From Pseudomonas xantholysinigenes (GTDB taxonomy: Bacteria > Pseudomonadota > Gammaproteobacteria > Pseudomonadales > Pseudomonadaceae), in the NCBI RefSeq assembly GCF_014268885.2, contig NZ_CP077095.1, positions 3,353,501 through 3,417,500 on the forward strand: a stretch of DNA of 64,000 bases, read 5' to 3'. Below, piece after piece: positions 61,979-64,000 of the stretch. A program made the translations under genes and the position numbers. A model generated the notes under the pieces. That model saw only the letters and a list, made by a program, of their open reading frames with translations, had not been told where the DNA came from and did no database searches. The first letter of the stretch is position 1, and the number at the start of each line of letters is the position of its first letter.

Positions 61979-62655
61979 GGCCACAACCGGGTCGCGCTCC
62001 AGCCGCCCCCTTCCGATGTCGCGGTATAGCGCCAACGTTTGTGATTGCGGTCAGTGGCCCCCTGCCAGAACTCCACGACCGTCGGCGCGACGGCATAGAC
62101 CTGCCAACCGGGCTCCACATGACCAGGGTGATCCTCAAGAAAAGCCTGAACCTCGGCAAGACGCCGCGCCAGCGACTGGGGATCCTCCATGATCTCGCTT
62201 TGCCTGGAGGCCATGGCACTGGCGCGAGAACCGACGGGACGCCCCAGAAAATCCTCGGCGCACTCCTGCGCTGACAGTGCCCCGGCTTCGCCGCGCAGGC
62301 GGATCTGCCGCCCCAGCGCAGGCCAGTAGAAGGTAAGCGATACCTTGGGCTGATGTTCGATTTGCCTGACCTTCGGGCTTTCACGCTTGACCGCGAAATG
62401 CCACCCACGCGCATCGACATTCTTCAGGATCAACACCCGCGCATCAGGCCAGCCCTGTTCATCGACGGTCGAAAGCGTCATTGCATGGGGCTCGCGCACA
62501 CCCGCGGCCAACGCGGCATCCAACCACAGCGCGAAGGCCTCCTGGGGCGTGGCCGGCATGGCCGACAGATCAAGGTCGGGTAGCGGTGCCTTGAGCGATG
62601 GAATCTGCCTCAGCATTTCTTTGATCGGCAATGCGTCCGGGGTGGTGTGGAGCAT
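61975..62655 (-). CDS. PNPOx (PdxH/PhzG-like) flavoprotein
   Basis: A 226-residue FMN protein of the pyridoxamine-phosphate-oxidase family: MTLSTVDEQGWPDARVLILKN (FMN contact), RQSEIMEDP, and C-terminal VEFWQGATDRNHKRWRY then RLWP. It could be a second PdxH, or a specialised oxidase such as PhzG in a pathway. AGGAGG lies ten bases before the ATG. It sits between the RibD-like and GNAT genes, on the same strand. Confidence 0.87.
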   Translation of the reverse strand: MLHTTPDALPIKEMLRQIPSLKAPLPDLDLSAMPATPQEAFALWLDAALAAGVREPHAMTLSTVDEQGWPDARVLILKNVDARGWHFAVKRESPKVRQIEHQPKVSLTFYWPALGRQIRLRGEAGALSAQECAEDFLGRPVGSRASAMASRQSEIMEDPQSLARRLAEVQAFLEDHPGHVEPGWQVYAVAPTVVEFWQGATDRNHKRWRYTATSEGGGWSATRLWP

Positions 62656-62760
62656 GATGCGTCAACCTCCTGCAGTCAGGGCGTAAACCACCACCCTACC
62701 ATCGAACCGGCCCGCCTTCCCACGCCTGCGCAGAAGCCGACGCGGCAAGCTGCCCAACGT

Positions 62761-63675
62761 TCAGACCCTCACCAGCCACTCATCCACCAGCCCCTGGCGC
62801 GCCAAGGCCTCGCACCACGCCGGCTCGGCCTCGACCTGCACCTCGTTGCAGTCCAGTTCGTGCAGCACCTGCAACACCCGCGACGCACCGAACTCATCGA
62901 GCATGCGGCAACGAACCCGGGCAAAGCGCCCGTCAGCCATCGCCCGCCCGTCATGCAACACCAGGGTCGGCGCACGACCGTCGAGCACCTCGGCCGACGC
63001 TGGACACTCGAGCCTCTGGTCTACCACCACGCGCATTGGCGCCACTGGCGTGGCACGTTGCGCCGACACCGGCGCCAGCAGTGACGTGTCGCACGCCTTG
63101 ACCCATTCGCAGGTGGTCAGCAAGGCCGATGCCCGCCCCCGCCAGTGGGCCAGTGGTGCTTGCTCATCGCAATGACTGAGCATCGCGCCGTCGCCCAGCG
63201 TGCCGATCGCCAACGCGTCGGGCCGCAATACCCGTACCCAGGGGCGCTGGCGCTCGATACGCGAGAAGAACCCGCGATTGAGCGCCCGCGCCTCCGGGCA
63301 CGGCAATACTTCGACGACGATGCCGGCCTGGCGCAGGCGTTCGCCACCGCCGCACTGGGAGGCATCGGCGCTGGCGCTGACCACCCGGCGCACCCCCGCG
63401 GCCACCAACGCATCGGCGCAGGGCGGCGTGCGCCCATGCCGGCCACACGGCTCGAGGGTGACATAGGCGGTGGCGCCACGCGCCGCTTCCCCGGCCTCGC
63501 GCAACGCGTGTACCTCGGCATGGGCTTCGCCGGCACGTTGATGCCATCCACGCCCCACCACCCGGCCATCGTTGACGATCACGCAACCCACCCGTGGATT
63601 GGGCATGCTGCTGAACAAGCCCTGGCAGGCAAGCGCCAGGGCCATGTCCAGGTAGTGGTGGTCGATCACGCTCAC
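62761..63675 (-). CDS. RibD-like deaminase with degenerate reductase domain
   Basis: A 304-residue protein. Residues 1-145 are a complete RibD/cytidine-deaminase-like domain: zinc ligands H52 (HAE, with E54), C77 and C86 (PCGRHGRTPPC). Residues 150-304 are where RibD has its pyrimidine reductase domain, but the sequence is short (usual total about 360-370) and lacks the KxxxSxDG segment expected near 150-160; VRVVVDQRLECP is a remnant. It probably deaminates a pyrimidine or related heterocycle without the RibD reduction. The start is GTG at 63675, overlapping the methyltransferase stop. Confidence 0.82.
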   Translation of the reverse strand: MSVIDHHYLDMALALACQGLFSSMPNPRVGCVIVNDGRVVGRGWHQRAGEAHAEVHALREAGEAARGATAYVTLEPCGRHGRTPPCADALVAAGVRRVVSASADASQCGGGERLRQAGIVVEVLPCPEARALNRGFFSRIERQRPWVRVLRPDALAIGTLGDGAMLSHCDEQAPLAHWRGRASALLTTCEWVKACDTSLLAPVSAQRATPVAPMRVVVDQRLECPASAEVLDGRAPTLVLHDGRAMADGRFARVRCRMLDEFGASRVLQVLHELDCNEVQVEAEPAWCEALARQGLVDEWLVRV

Positions 63676-64000
63676 GTGCGGACCAGCGCCAGCAAGTAGC
63701 GAGCCTCGCCATGCTGGCGCTCGATCACCTCCAGCCCCTGCCAGGCAAAACCATGGGCCTCGAGGGTCTGGCGGATGCCATTGTCGGTGAAGAAGTAGCC
63801 CTGGCGCTGATTGTCCATTTCACGCCAGCCGGGCTCGGGCTGGACATCATCGACGCCGAACACGTTCAGCCCCACCAGCGCGCCAGGGCGCAACAGACGG
63901 CGCACATGGGCCAGGTACGCCGCCCATTCATCCGGGTGCTGGTGGTGGAAGCAACCGTTGTCCAGGGCCGCGTCGTACTGCGTGCCCGGCGCCGGTTGCC
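63672..64000 (-). CDS. Class I SAM-dependent methyltransferase, partial (N-terminus beyond the window)
   Basis: The C-terminal 108 or so residues of a methyltransferase: YDAALDNGCFHHQHPDEWA, HVRRLLRPGALVGLNVFGV (post-motif I-IV region), then HGFAWQGLEVIERQHGEAR. The N-terminus with motif I lies past 64000. Its stop overlaps the RibD-like start (GTGA), so it is translationally coupled to it. It is the first visible gene of the minus-strand operon. Confidence 0.8.
   Translation of the reverse strand, partial: QPAPGTQYDAALDNGCFHHQHPDEWAAYLAHVRRLLRPGALVGLNVFGVDDVQPEPGWREMDNQRQGYFFTDNGIRQTLEAHGFAWQGLEVIERQHGEARYLLALVRT

Overview
The window is high-GC chromosomal DNA that looks like a Pseudomonas of the P. 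putida group. Supporting signs are the protein content (LpxO, type 2 ArgC, PpnN, YghU, a carboxynorspermidine pathway, a compact type II secretion operon, many LysR regulators) and two families of Pseudomonas-type REP palindromes scattered between genes. I saw no rRNA, tRNA, CRISPR array, prophage, integrase or insertion sequence. This is accessory and metabolic chromosome rather than a mobile island.

Layout. 0.1-4.6 kb: ppnN, an SH3-domain envelope protein, a cN-I type 5'-nucleotidase, a YiiM-like MOSC protein and a small periplasmic protein. 4.6-9.4 kb: two LysR regulators, each next to a divergent metabolic gene (an SDR with a tautomerase; type 2 argC), and a GNAT. 9.7-15.2 kb: a five-gene operon (AhpD-like protein, acyl-CoA-dehydrogenase-like flavoprotein, NitT/TauT-type ABC importer) facing an AraC regulator. 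15.2-19.0 kb: an Rrf2 regulator with three C-terminal cysteines, a divergent NDH-2-like dehydrogenase and a chemoreceptor. 19.4-26.6 kb: redox genes (OYE, two-gene LysR/MFS pair, SDR, MDR, TetR/NQO pair). 26.6-30.9 kb: an ABC-F ATPase, ThpR, LpxO, an AhpD-like protein and a GNAT.

31.0-34.1 kb: a cobalamin riboswitch in front of a large TonB-dependent receptor, followed by a five-unit REP/BIME array. 34.2-42.8 kb: YghU, an amidase, a YheO/DauR-like regulator with a serine/threonine dehydratase, a TetR regulator, a short M24 metallopeptidase, and the nspC-carboxynorspermidine dehydrogenase operon ending in a strong terminator. 43.1-45.9 kb: an orphan signal peptidase II, a periplasmic DJ-1 protein with an ABM monooxygenase, and a LysR.

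45.8-54.2 kb: a translationally coupled type II secretion operon (gspG-K-L-M-D-E-F) with a lone gspI on the opposite strand; gspC, gspH and gspJ are absent here. 54.2-59.1 kb: a YfeH-like transporter, class C beta-lactamase with a GST, an unrecognised small protein behind a long structured-looking leader, and small conserved proteins. 59.2-64.0 kb: an MFS exporter coupled to a methyltransferase, facing a minus-strand operon of a second methyltransferase, a RibD-like deaminase with a degenerate reductase half, a PNPOx-type flavoprotein and a GNAT. This last block looks like a small-molecule pathway and is cut by the window edge.

The best candidates for something undescribed are the right-edge RibD-like/methyltransferase block, the structured leader at 57.2-57.5 kb, and the AhpD/ACAD/ABC operon. 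None of these can be proven novel from sequence reading alone.
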